Positions 40,110 to 51,692 of a stretch of 64,000 nucleotides of DNA are shown here, one piece after another. A model generated the notes under the pieces. That model made no database searches. It saw nothing but the letters and a program-made list of their open reading frames with translations, and was not told where the DNA came from. The position numbers and the translations under genes were made by a program. The stretch is from Scatophagus argus (Eukaryota; Chordata; Actinopteri; Scatophagidae). Positions within the stretch are counted from its first letter, which is position 1. Every line of letters begins with the position of its first letter. The stretch lies in contig NC_058508.1 of NCBI RefSeq assembly GCF_020382885.2, positions 9,957,917 to 10,021,916 on the forward strand, in the 5' to 3' direction.

Positions 40110-40148
40110 CACAGTAACACAAACCATCAGTGGAGCTGAACAAAAACC
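40110..40148 (+). other. IGHV recombination signal of V13 (23-bp spacer)
   Basis: Heptamer CACAGTA, spacer 40117-40139, nonamer ACAAAAACC. The last heptamer base differs from the CACAGTG consensus. Confidence 0.93.
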
Positions 40149-40644
40149 CCTCAGTGCCTGAACACTTGGAACATGAAGCCACCAGAGGAGGAGCCCTCAG
40201 ACCACTAATAATTTCAACACCAGTTCACTGTTAAAGAGACAGATAAAGCAGGGGGACAGTATAAAGGAATATAACATTGATTATTATCATATTCAGTGGA
40301 AATGACATGAAATACAGAGTGGAGGCATTGTTCAAAAAATGACTCTTCTCTTCTGTTTCTCACAAATGTGTGTTGAAAAGCTCTTCTTCTAACAAAAAAA
40401 GAACCTAAATTTTTCCATTTGTGTCACAGTTCCTGACTTCTTTCACCAAAGAGGACACCTGACATTGTTGATAAATGCATTTATAATATCACTGAATCAG
40501 TTCTTTTCAGCCTCTATTAATTTTCAGATTGACCTTTTTGAATAAAAATTCGTAAATAATAATAAGGATCATAATAATAATAATTAATTACTACAAACAA
40601 ACAAGATTTGGCTCCATTGTATGTGACAAATGAAACTTTTCCAC

Positions 40645-41085
40645 TCATCAACTCCACCAGCTGGCTGTTGTATATAAGGACCTGTTCATTCATCTGCTCT
40701 CTCCCACATCGTCCACTTCCACATTCTGGTACTCAGCTTCAGGCCAGTTATCTAGTTGTCCTTCTGGAATATTCATCCTCTTGACTGACTCTGTGTTCTT
40801 TTGTGCCTTAAGTCCAGTTCACCTCCAACTCCAAGCTCAGACTTCCAGTCTCAGACTGAGGTGAAATCCTCCAGCCTCGACCTGGATCTCAGTCCTCCAC
40901 TCCAATTGGACTCCTTCTTTGAAACGTATTACTGACTCCATTCACCACCCTGCTGCACTCTGTGGATTCTGCACAATATAAACCTCACCAGTCTCTACAT
41001 CTGCCTCACTCTCCCTGTGTAGAAATACAGACTTTGTATCTCTTACATCTCTGTGTGCCTCTGTGTTGTGTGTGATCTGCCTTGT
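40645..41085 (+). repeat. Duplicated TATA-bearing block, copy 1
   Basis: Begins near CATCAACTCCACCAGCTGGC with a TATATAAGG box, followed by a pyrimidine-rich tract. It is nearly the same as 50548-50985. It was probably copied with the flanking V gene in a segmental duplication. No coding frame was recognised and its origin is unknown. Confidence 0.7.
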
Positions 41086-41600
41086 GGGTCTGAAATATTC
41101 AGTTAAAAGCCATGATGATTCATTTCAGATGAATATTGTTTGCTTGAGAATATTTAAGTTTAGTTTAAAGAAATTCCAAAATGTCAAGTGTGAAGTGATT
41201 GGCTTGAATCAAATTCATTTGGCAGGTAAAACAGCTCCTACATTGTTGATCAAGTCCAACAAACTCTGTCCTCTCCGTGAGGGTGAGGCAGTGGAAAATG
41301 TAGTTGTCTTCCAGCTTTATTAATCAGACTGCAGAGAGGGACGAAAAACTTTTAGCTGCAACTTTTGTTTTAGAAACGGAATGGAATTTGACTGGATAAT
41401 TTATTTATTTTGGGAAAAAAAAATCTCGGGTATCCATGTACCGAGGGTTTTTACATTTCTCCTGAATTTGGTTTACATTTTAATCAATATTCTCATCACT
41501 TTTCTTCAGTTTTATTCCTCCTGGGGTTTTCTTTCCCCTGGTGTCCTGAAAATGGTCTGACTTATGAGCATTTTGTGAAAAGTAATCAACAATAGAACAT

Positions 41601-41944
41601 CCATCCATCCATTTTCTATACCGCTTATCCGTCAGGGTCGCGGGGAAGCTGGAGCCTATCCCAGCTGACTACGGGCAAGAGGCAGGGTACACCCTGGACT
41701 GGTCGCCAGTCAATTGCAGGGTCAACACACAAAGACAAACAACCACACACTCTCACACTCACACCTAGGGGCAATTTAGAGTAGCCAGTTAACCAAATGT
41801 GCATGTTTTTTGTATTGTGGGAGGAAGCTGGAGAACCCGGAGAAAACCCACGCAAGCACAGGGAGAACATGCAAACTCCACATAGAAGGGCCCAGACCGG
41901 GATTCGAACCTGGAACCCTCTTGCTATGAGGCGACAATGCTAAC
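41601..41944 (-). mobile_element. SINE insertion (S4)
   Basis: S2-type SINE on the minus strand, lacking its first bases. Thirteen-base target duplications AACAATAGAACAT lie at 41588-41600 and 41945-41957. The paralogous segment near 51450-51465 is empty. Confidence 0.93.
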
Positions 41945-42195
41945 AACAATAGAACATAATAAGCAAAATTTTTGCTGATCTTTTTTCATATTTTATGATC
42001 AGAAATAAAATATTTGCAAAGAACATTTTGTAAAAGTAAACATTCATTTTTCAGTTTGACCAAACAGTAAGTGAGATCCAAGTCAAATCCAGTTCCACAC
42101 TGTGAGGAGGAGTCAATGCAAAACTCAGATGTCTTCCACCTCTACTTATGTGACTGCAGAGAGGAGGACAGAGAACAGTGGACACACAGTTTAAC

Positions 42196-42633
42196 ATGAT
42201 GGACTATAGGACAGGACTGCTGCTTTTAACTGTCTGCTGGGCAGGTGAAGAACTTTTCTAAATCTCTTTGGATGTTAACCTCAGATACATCCAATCATAA
42301 ATGTAACTTTAAGTTTTGCTTTGACAGGTGTTGATGGTCAGACTCTGACAGAATCTGAACCAGCGGTTAAAAGGCCTGGAGAATCTCACAGATTGACCTG
42401 TACAGCCTCTGGATTCACATTCAGCAGCTACTATATGCACTGGATCAGACAGGCTCCTGGAAAAAGACCGGAGTGGCTTGCTTATATTAGCGGTGACAGT
42501 AGCGACATCCACTACTCTCAGTCAGTCCAAGGCCGGTTTACCATCTCCAGAGACAACAGCAGACAGCAGGTGTATCTGCAGATGAACAGTCTGAAGACTG
42601 AAGATTCTGCTGTTTATTATTGTGCTCGAGACC
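42196..42633 (+). CDS. IGHV gene V14, family A1, intact
   Basis: Octamer-like ATGCAAAA at 42116-42123. Leader 42196-42244, V exon 42328-42633. CDR1 [10 protein letters not shown]2 [17 protein letters not shown] differs from relatives at KRPEWL (usually KGLEWV); CDR2 [10 protein letters not shown]3 carries [20 protein letters not shown] and ends YYCARD. Open throughout. Confidence 0.95.
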
Positions 42634-42672
42634 CACAGTGAATGGAGTTGGTTGAGCAGCTGTACAAATTCC
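42634..42672 (+). other. IGHV recombination signal of V14 (23-bp spacer)
   Basis: Heptamer CACAGTG, spacer 42641-42663, nonamer ACAAATTCC. Confidence 0.93.
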
Positions 42673-43590
42673 TACAGGACTCATTTCTCACTCTGATGGA
42701 GTCCAAACAATGTATTTATGCTTTATACTTCATTTTGAATTGCAAATGGAAGTGATCTATTTAAAATACTTTAATGAGTCATGAGATGTTTTTTTTTTAT
42801 CTTAAATTTCATTTATATCTTTAATAAAAATATGGAATGTCCCGAAAGTATTCATGAGAAATTTTATTAATCAACAATACACGAACATACACACAATCAC
42901 AAACACATACAAAACACAATAAAGATTACTTGTTGATTAGAGGACCAAATACAGGACAACAATGTGGCTGCTGAAACTACAATAATAACACCAACAATAA
43001 TAATAATAATTATGATCAATAACAATAATCATAATTATAATTGTTCTAAATTGTTTTTCTCTCCTCATTTATTGAAAGGAGACTCTAAGATCAGGTGTTC
43101 TCAGTGATCTTAACTGACTGCCACTCCAAATTCAAATGTAGTTTTCTTTATTTTATTTTGTAATTCCTAAGCAGCTTTTGTTTCCTGAAAATATTAAAAA
43201 TCTTTTCAACTAGTTTTTGATAACTAAGTCCAGTTGCTTTCGACTAAGTGAATCAATAAATGAATAAAATGCAGTGAATACAAAAAGTTGTGCTCAGAAG
43301 TAATTCATGAATGTGATGTAGGAGATGCTGAGAGTAAATAAATTCTGGAAGGAAAACTGCTCACATCATTTTTAATGTGTGTTTTAATAATTTGACAACA
43401 TGTTAAGCACACTGTAAACATGGTTCCTTTTGCTTCCATCAGTGCACATCATCATTGGTAATGCAATGCTGATTTTAGTTTAGATGCATTTTTATAAAGA
43501 AAAATGATGATATTTGCTATTTCATAATATTAAACTGCTGTTAAAACAACACATTGAGGGATTGGTGGTTTACAGTAAAATCAAAGATTA
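42673..43590. other. IGHV spacer, V14 to V15
   Basis: Contains ATA/ATT-rich runs near 42985-43040. The stretch 42955-43520 is paralogous to 58280-58880 and in part to 47500-48130. No gene. Confidence 0.7.
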
Positions 43591-43849
43591 TAGTTGTAGG
43601 GACATTATCAAAATGTTCCAATTGAGTGTGTAATGAAGTTAAAATATCACATGTAAATCAGAGGTGATTTCCAGGCATGTTTTCACTCTGCAGATATAAT
43701 AACAGTCAACAGACTCTTCTATTGGCTCCAGTCACACCAACATTGATGTTTGATTGTGCAAACTCAGTGAGCTTCCTTGTTCCTCAGCTATAAAAACTTC
43801 ACATCAGGCTGTCAGTGGAGTTCACAGCACGTCAGTTTCAACATAAACC

Positions 43850-44272
43850 ATGTTTTCTGTAGCTCTGCTGCTGCTGTTGGCAGCTGGATGTGAGTCTCTG
43901 TGGATTTGTCAAAGTCAGCAGTTCTTCTTTTGCAGTATAACTTGATCATTTGTTCCAAAACATTTTCTCTTTTTAACAGGTGTGAAGTGTGTACAGTTGA
44001 CACAGCCAGCCTCTGTGACTGTGCAGCCAGGTCAACGTCTGACCATCACCTGTCAGGTCTCTTATTCTCTTGGCTACTTCACAGCTTGGATCAGGCAGCC
44101 TGCAGAAAAAGGACTGGAGTGGATTGGAATGAAATATACTGGAGGATCACACTACAAAGATTCACTGAAGAACAAATTCAGTATTGATTTAGACTCTTTA
44201 AGCAACACACTGACTCTAAATGGACAGAATGTGCAGCTGAAGACTCTGCTGTGTATTTCTGTGCCAGAGAGT
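43850..44272 (+). pseudogene. IGHV pseudogene V15, family B1, FR3 frameshift
   Basis: Leader 43850-43889 and V exon 43980-44272. CDR1 SYSLGYF, FR2 TAWIRQPAEKGLEWIGM, CDR2 KYTGGS. In FR3, GTGCAGCTGAAGACTC has one base fewer than GTGCAGCCTGAAGACTC in relatives, so the frame is lost before the YFC cysteine. The octamer is also damaged (GTGCAAAC, 43756-43763, with nearby bases deleted) and the heptamer is CACAGCA. Confidence 0.93.
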
Positions 44273-44311
44273 CACAGCAACACAAACCATCAGTGGAGCG
44301 GAACAAAAACC
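44273..44311 (+). other. Recombination signal of V15 (altered heptamer)
   Basis: Heptamer CACAGCA, spacer 44280-44302, nonamer ACAAAAACC. The change is at heptamer position 6. Confidence 0.85.
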
Positions 44312-44657
44312 CCTCAGTGCCTGAACACTTGGAACATGAAGCCACCAGAGGAGGAGCCCTCAGACCGCTAATGATTTGACACTAGCTCACTGTTAAAGAG
44401 AGAGATAAAGCAGGGGGAAAGTATAAAGGAATATAATGATAATATATTATATAAATAAGATTAAATATACAGGAGAGGCATCTTCCACAAAGTGTCCCTT
44501 CCTTCTGACTCACAATAGTTATAAGTTCACTAAACCAGTTCTCCTCAGCCTGTTTCCATGGTCAGTTGGACCAACTTGAATAAAATGAAATAACTGAATT
44601 ACTGCTGAATAAAGATCAAAGGAGCCTGATCATCTTTAGCCTCATAAGGAAGTGTGC

Positions 44658-44658
<1 letters not shown>

Positions 44659-44688
<30 letters not shown>
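44659..44688. repeat. GT microsatellite
   Basis: About 14 GT units in the V15-V16 spacer. Confidence 0.95.
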
Positions 44689-44689
<1 letters not shown>

Positions 44690-45322
44690 TTTGTCAGTGA
44701 GAGGTGAGTTAAAACAACACCTGTCACCTCATTTTGTCAATTCATGTCATTTTAAGATTTTTTTTGTCAGAGTTATTCTGTTACACGTCTGTTTAATTTT
44801 GACCTTTTCTGCAGTTTGCTGGAGGATAAAATGGAAACACTGAACACATTTGAAATCAGGTTTAAAGTTTAGAATTGTTTGAATCAAATTTGTTTGGTTG
44901 GTATCACAACTCCTGCAATGTTTACCAAGTCCAATAAATCTTTACTAACTTGAATGCAGAGAGGATGACAAAAACTTGTTGTTTTTCCCACAAATCTTCT
45001 TTTTCGCAATGTAAAAGAGTTTATTATTATTTACTTGCTTGATTGAGTCATTTATTTATACTGAAAGAAAAACATGTGTATTCATGACATTCATGTACTG
45101 AGGGTTGTATGTTTCTCATGAATGGTTTTTAAAGTTTTATTAATATTCTTAAGAGTCCATTTTCGTTTTATTCCTCTTGTGATTTACTTTCCTCTGATGA
45201 AAATGGTCTGACTTATGAGCACCACACAATGAGGAGGAGTCAATGCAAAACTCAGATGTCTTCCACCTCTACTTATGTGACTGCAGAGAGGAGGACAGAG
45301 AAGAGTGGACACACAGTTTAAC

Positions 45323-45761
45323 ATGATGGACTATAGGACAGGACTGCTGCTTTTAACTGTCTGCTGGGCAGGTGAAGAATATTCACTGATCATAATTTGC
45401 TGTTGGAATTTCAGTTATCAGTTCAGTCCACATGATTTCTTTTTTGCTTTGACAGGTGTTGATGGTCAGACTCAGGCAGAATCTGAACCAGTGGTTAAAA
45501 GGCCTGGAGAATCTCACAGATTGACCTGTACAGCCTCTGGATTCACATTCAGTGACTACTATATGCACTGGATCAGACAGGCTCCTGGAAAAAGACTGGA
45601 GTGGGTTGCCTGGATTAGCACTGGTGGTAGCAGCAAACTCTACTCTCAGTCAGTCCAAGGCCGGTTTACCATCTCCAGAGACAACAGCAGACAGCAGGTG
45701 TATCTGCAGATGAACAGTCTGAAGACTGAAGATTCTGCTGTTTATTATTGTGCTCGAGACC
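45323..45761 (+). CDS. IGHV gene V16, family A1, intact
   Basis: Octamer-like ATGCAAAA at 45243-45250. Leader 45323-45371 and V exon 45456-45761. The V exon starts [11 protein letters not shown] (others LTESEP). CDR1 [10 protein letters not shown]2 [20 protein letters not shown]2 [10 protein letters not shown]3 ends [10 protein letters not shown]. The 84-base leader intron has no in-frame stop, so an unspliced RNA would read straight through. Confidence 0.95.
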
Positions 45762-45800
45762 CACAGTGACTGGAGTTGGTGGAGCAGCTGCACAAAATCC
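45762..45800 (+). other. IGHV recombination signal of V16 (23-bp spacer)
   Basis: Heptamer CACAGTG, spacer 45769-45791, nonamer ACAAAATCC. Confidence 0.95.
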
Positions 45801-46420
45801 TACAAGACATGAAGTGAAAGAAAATTAAAAGGCTCCTGAAAATCAACTAATACTCAGCATTTCAACTAATTAGAACAATATAATGTTTGTAAACTCATCT
45901 TTCCCACGGTTATCACATGATTAATGTGCTTACGTCAGTCAACAGTCCATTGAGAATACTTTTATTGTTCTTGTCATATTAAAAGCAGTGTAGTTTAACA
46001 TGAGAAGCTGATTATATTTTTATCCAGTGATGGTCTGAATAAATGATGTCAACAGTGAAAATAAGAAAAACACTAACAACATCAACAAAAAAAGATTTCC
46101 CTCCTAATTAATTATTTTTGTGACTCAGGAACACAATAATAATAATAATGTTCATTTTGATTAAAAGAATAATAATCATAGATACTATTTCAAGACAACA
46201 ATACTCAACTATTTTGTTGTTTCACACATTCAAGCACTGAAATGTTCCACAGAAACATAAAGTAAAACAAGGATAATAACAACATAAGTTCCTCTGAAAA
46301 GCAAAAATGCGAAAACATAGAAGATGATAAATTGACACTTTTAAGTTTGGATCAGTGAGGATCAAGAACCACAATGTAAAACAACCAGTCTGATGTAGTT
46401 TGTGCATTTTTATGAGGAGG
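45801..46420. other. IGHV spacer, V16 3' flank (copied after V25)
   Basis: Nearly identical to 63259-63870, the flank after V25. It ends abruptly at the V17 promoter (TATGAGGAGGAGTC). Confidence 0.85.
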
Positions 46421-46505
46421 AGTCAATGCAAAACTCAAATGTCTTCCACCTCTACTTATGTGACTGCAGAGAGGAGGACAGAGAACAGTGGACACACAGT
46501 TCAAC

Positions 46506-46942
46506 ATGATGGACTATAGGACAGGACTGCTGCTTTTAACTGTCTGCTGGGCAGGTGAAGAATTTTTTTTTAAATCTCTTTTGATGTTAACGTGAATTAC
46601 ATCCAGCAATTAATGTAACTTTTATTTTTGCTTTGACAGGTGTTGATGGTCAGACTCTGACAGAATCTGAACCAGTGGTTAAAAGACCTGGAGAATCTCA
46701 CAGATTGACCTGTACAGCCTCTGGATTATCAATTAGTGGCTACACTATGGTCTGGGTCAGACAGGCTCCTGGAAAAGGGCTGGAGTGGGTTTCTGCTATC
46801 AGCAGTGGTAGCAGCACTTACTACTCCCAGTCAGTCCAAGGCCAGTTTACCATCTCCAGAGACAACAGCAGACAGCAGGTGTATCTGCAGATGAACAGTC
46901 TGAAGACTGAAGATTCTGCTGTTTATTATTGTGCTCGACACT
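46506..46942 (+). CDS. IGHV gene V17, family A1, intact
   Basis: Octamer-like ATGCAAAA at 46426-46433. Leader 46506-46554, V exon 46640-46942. CDR1 GLSISGYT diverges from the common GFTFS core; FR2 [20 protein letters not shown]2 ISSGSST. FR3 has [18 protein letters not shown] and ends [10 protein letters not shown]. Only 0.7 kb separates it from the V16 signal, the shortest spacing in the array. Confidence 0.95.
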
Positions 46943-46981
46943 CACAGTGACTGGTGTTGGTTGAGCAGCTGCACAAAATCC
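46943..46981 (+). other. IGHV recombination signal of V17 (23-bp spacer)
   Basis: Heptamer CACAGTG, spacer 46950-46972, nonamer ACAAAATCC. Confidence 0.95.
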
Positions 46982-47150
46982 TGCAGTAGTCATTTCTCAT
47001 GCTGTTGGAGCTCAAAAAATGACTGTATTTATACTATACACTTCATTTTAAATTGCAAGTTTAAGTGGTCTTTTACAGTTCAAGTTTTGTGGAACATCTG
47101 GTAAGTGTTCGTGTGAAATTCTATTGCTTAACAATACACACAAACACACA

Positions 47151-47422
47151 CATCCATTCATTTTCTATAACGCTTATCCGTCAGGGTCACGGGGGGGCAG
47201 GAGCCTATCCCAGGTGACTACGGGCAAGAAGCGGGGTTCACCCTGAACTGGTCGCCCGTCAATTGCATGGCCACCACACAAAAACAGACAACCACACACT
47301 CACACCTAGGGGGCAAAGTAGAGTAGCCAATTAACCACATAGAAGGGCCCAGACGGGGATTCTAACCTGGAACCCTCTTGCTATGGGACAACAGTGCCAA
47401 CCACTACACCACCATGCCGCCC
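47151..47422 (-). mobile_element. SINE insertion with internal deletion (S5)
   Basis: S2-type SINE on the minus strand. About 90 bases between ATTAACC and ACATAGAAGG are missing. Target duplications CAAACACACA lie at 47141-47150 and 47423-47432. The paralogous V14 flank near 42888-42915 is empty. Confidence 0.9.
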
Positions 47423-47432
47423 CAAACACACA

Positions 47433-49546
47433 AAATACAATAAGGATTACTTGTTGATTAGTTGACCAAATACAGGACAACAAAATGTCCGCTGAAAATA
47501 TAGCATTATTGTATTAACTGATTGATAACAATAATAATAATAATAATAAGACAGAATAATGTCTGTAAATTATGTGGAATCTAAAGTGAGTGATGAGAGT
47601 TGCAGATGTTACAGTTTCTTCAGTGTTTTTCTCTCCTCATTTCTTGAAATCACACTTTAAGATCAGATGTTCTGATGTTCAGATGTAATTTTCTTTATTT
47701 TATTTTGTGAGCACAAGTTTGAATTCCTGAACAGTTTTTTACACTGAAAACATTAAAAATCTTGTCTGCTAACCAGCAGCATCAGATTGAAATTTTGATA
47801 CTTTTTACATGATACAATTTTTCTGACTGATCACAACTATATGAGAACTGACTGGCTGCTGTCCCTGTATTTCTGTGTGCAGCAAATACAGTAAGTCAAT
47901 CAATTAATGAATTAAATGTAGTGAATACAAAAATCTGTGCTCAGAAGTAATTCATGAATGTGATGTAGGAGATGCTGAGAGGAAGTCAATTCTTTGAGGA
48001 AAAGAGCTCACATCATATTTAAAGTGTGTTTCAGTCATTTTACAACAAGCTTTCTTCTTTGTTGCTTCTTTTGCTTCCATCAGTGCACATCATCATTACT
48101 AATGCAAATGCTGATTTATGTGGTTTATGTTTTAATTAAGAACAATGATAATATTTTTCTTTGCACAGGAAGTGACAGAATGTTTAAATATTAAACTGAG
48201 GTCAAAACAACACATTGAGGCATTCACAGTAAAAGCAAAGATTACAGATTATTAAGATTATATATATCTGTATAGAAGGGCCTTTCACAGTGAAAGTCAC
48301 AGAGAAAAGGTGGCAACTCCTCTTTAAATTCTGAACATGCTGCATACACCTTGAGCTGCTTGACAGGATGGATGCAGTTACATTCTAAATGGACTTCAGA
48401 ACATTTGTCTCACGCAGAGTGAAACGTTTTTACTCCTCTCTAACTGTGGGACTAATTTCAAAGTAGAAGAACGGCACCAGGCGAGAAGCAGCAATTGGCC
48501 ACCACACAAATGAGCTTCTCAGTAGAAAAAGATGGCTTCTCAGTAAGATCTTAGATGATCATTTCTGGACCGCCATCATTCGCTTTTATCTTCTAAACCT
48601 TCATACCACGGAAGAATTGTGAGAATGACAAGGAAAATTCAGACTCAGATTGTAATGATAAATGAATGATAAAGTAAAATTCTGAGTAGCTTTTTAATAA
48701 ATATGGAGGCCTCATCTTGTCTGGTATGTGTGAATGTTAAATTCAGTTACAACCTACAGAAATATAATGACTTAATATAAAAAGTGTAATAATACAAAGG
48801 TCCTGATTAAATTTTCTGTCTTAGTATGATGAAAGTGGGTCCATATGTCTTCATAAATATATGGATGGAAATCATGCATGGAATACAAACATACATGCAT
48901 TTTGTCCAATGCTTGCAACAACAAAAATAAGGCTAAATAAGTTATCAAGATGATTATTATTTGACAAATTTTAAAAACCTTTACACCACAAATTAAAGAC
49001 TGTTATTGAAGAACATTTTGATATTTTATGACTCCATGTGTGCAAAAAATGAGTGGTTGGTAGTTCAATATCTTTCAATTTCCTTTCCTGTAGAGATTTT
49101 CTACAGATGAAAATTATTTGTTTTAATCATTTTACAACATGCTAAGCACACTGTAAACATGACTTATAGAAAGAAACTTTCTTCTTCATTGCTCTTTTTG
49201 CTTCCATCAGTGCACATCATAATTGTCAATCCAGTGCTTTAGTTTTGATGTATATTTTGTTTTGAATAATGATAATCAATATTTCCCATTAAATAAGAAT
49301 TTACACAATATTTTGATATTAAACTGTTGTCAATAAAGCACATTTTGGCATTAATAGTTTACAGCAAAAGCAAAGATAACAGTTGTAGGGACATTATCAA
49401 AATGTTCCAGCTGAGTGTGTAATGAAGTTAAAATATCACATGTAAATCAGAGGTGATTTCCAGGCATGTTTTCACTCTGCAGATATAATAACAGTCAACA
49501 CACTCTTCTATTGGCTCCAGTCACACCAACATTGATGTTTGATTGT
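47433..49546. other. IGHV spacer, V17 to V18
   Basis: 47433-48240 is paralogous to the spacer after V14. 48255-48655 is an unassigned block with no copy elsewhere in the window. 48660-48960 is the 3' flank of an A2-type gene without the gene, and 49370-49546 is the family B upstream block. So an A2 gene seems to have been lost here. Confidence 0.65.
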
Positions 49547-49640
49547 ATGCAAACTCAGTGAGCTTCCTTGTTCCTCAGCTATAAAAACTTCACATCAGGC
49601 TGTCAGTGGAGTTCACAGCACGTCAGTTTCAACATAAACC

Positions 49641-50070
49641 ATGTTTTCTGTGGCTCTGCTGCTGCTGTTGGCAGCTGGATGTGAGTCTCTGTGGATTTGT
49701 CAAAGTCAGCAGTTCTTCTTTTGCAGTATAACTTGATCATTTGTTCCAAAACATTTTCTCTTTTCAACAGGTGTGAAGTGTGAACAGTTGACACAGCCAG
49801 CCTCTGTGACTGTGCAGCCAGGTCAACGTCTGACCATCACCTGTCAGGTCTCTTATTCTCTGAGTAGCTACAGCACACACTGGATCAGACAGCCTGCAGG
49901 GAAAGGACTGGAGTGGATTGGATACAGTTGTGCTGGATGCAGTGGCTCTTACAAAGATTCTCTGAAGAACAAATTCAGTATTGATGTTGACTCTTCCAGC
50001 AAAACAGTGACTCTAAATGGACAGAATGTGCAGCCTGAAGACTCTGCTGTGTATTTCTGTGCCAGAGAGT
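49641..50070 (+). CDS. IGHV gene V18, family B1, intact, CxxC in CDR2
   Basis: Octamer-like ATGCAAAC at 49547-49554. Leader 49641-49680, V exon 49771-50070. FR1 VKCEQLTQPASVTVQPGQRL; CDR1 SYSLSSYS; FR2 THWIRQPAGKGLEWIGY. CDR2 reads SCAGCSG with cysteines at 49929-49931 and 49938-49940. FR3 YKDSLKNKFSIDVDSSSKTV ends DSAVYFCARE. Open throughout; the two extra cysteines could form a loop disulfide. Confidence 0.95.
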
Positions 50071-50109
50071 CACAGTAACACAAACCATCAGTGGAGCTGA
50101 ACAAAAACC
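50071..50109 (+). other. IGHV recombination signal of V18 (23-bp spacer)
   Basis: Heptamer CACAGTA, spacer 50078-50100, nonamer ACAAAAACC. Confidence 0.93.
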
Positions 50110-50547
50110 CCTCAGTGCCTGAACACTTGGAACATGAAGCCACCAGAGGAGGAGCCCTCAGACCATTAATGATTTCAACACCAGTTCACTGTTAAAGAGA
50201 CAGATAAAGCAGGGGGAAAGAACAAAGGAATATAATTATTATAATATACAATATAAATAATCTTAAATATAGAGGGGAGGCATTTTTCAAAAAATGTCTT
50301 TCTGTTTGACTCACAAGAAGTATGTAAATTAATAACATTATTTCAGCTCACAAATATGCTTTAAAAAGCTCTTCTTCCAACAAGAAAGGAAATATAGATT
50401 TTTCCGTTTTTGTGTCACAGTTCTTGACGTTTTTCCACAAAGACAACACATGACATTGTTGATAAATGCATTTGTAATATCACTGAATCTGTTCTCTTAA
50501 GCATCTCTTCATTTTCAGTTTGTATAAAATGTTGTAAATAAGCAATC

Positions 50548-50985
50548 ATCAACTCCACCAGCTGGCCGTTGTATATAAGGACCTGTTCATTCATCTGCTC
50601 TCTCCCACATCGTCCACTTCCACATTCTGGTACTCAGCTTCAGGCCAGTTATCTAGTTGTCCTCCTTGAATATTCATCCTCTTGACTGACTCTGCGTCTT
50701 TCTGTGCCTTCAGTCCAGTTCACCTCCATCTCCAAGCTCAGACTTCCAGTCTCAGACTGAGCTGAAATCCTCCAGCCTTGACCTGGATCTCAGTCCTCCG
50801 CTCCAATTGGACTCCTTCTTTGAAACATACTACTGACTCCATTCACCACCCTGCTGCACTCTGTGGATTCTGCACAATATAAACCTCACCAGTCTCTACA
50901 TCTGCCTCACTCTCCCTGTGTAGAAATACAGACTTTGTATCTCTTACATCTCTGTGTGCCTCTGTGTTGTGTGTGATCTGCCTTG
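50548..50985 (+). repeat. Duplicated TATA-bearing block, copy 2
   Basis: Second copy of the block at 40645-41085, with a few base changes and the same TATATAAGG text. It lies at the same distance after a family B1 gene. Confidence 0.7.
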
Positions 50986-51692
50986 GGGGACCTAAATATT
51001 CAGTGCAAAACCATGATGATTCATTTCAGATGAATATTGTTTGCTTGAGGATATTTAAGTTTAGTTTAAAGAAATTTCAAAATGTCAAGTGTAAAGTGAT
51101 TGGCTTGAATCAAATTCATTTGGCAGGTTAAACAGCTTCTACATTGTTTATAAAGTCCAACAAACAAAAATGTAGTTGACTTTCAGTTTTAGTAAGACTG
51201 CAGAGAGAGTGAAAAAACGTTTAGTTTTCACTACAACCATTTGTTTTTTGAATTGGAGACAAATTTCACTGGATAATCTGTTTGTATTGAAAGACACATG
51301 AATATCCATGTACTGAGGGGTTTCACATTTCTCCTGAATTTGTTTCCAATTTTATTCCATATTCTCATCACTTTACTTCAATTTTATTCCTACTGGGGTT
51401 TTCTTTCCCCTGAAAATGGTCTCACTTATGAGCATTTTGTGAAAATTACTAAACAATATAACATGAAAAGCAAGGTTTTCACAGATGTTCTTTGTTCATA
51501 TTTTATGATAAGAAATTGTAGAATATTTTTTCAAAAGTAAACACTTTTCACTTTGACCAAACAGTAAGTGAGATCCAAGTCAAATCAAGTTCCACACTGT
51601 GAGGAGGAGTCAATGCAAAACTCAGATGTCTTCCACCTCTACTTATGTGACTGCAGAGAGGAGGACAGAGAACAGCGGACACACAGTTTGAC

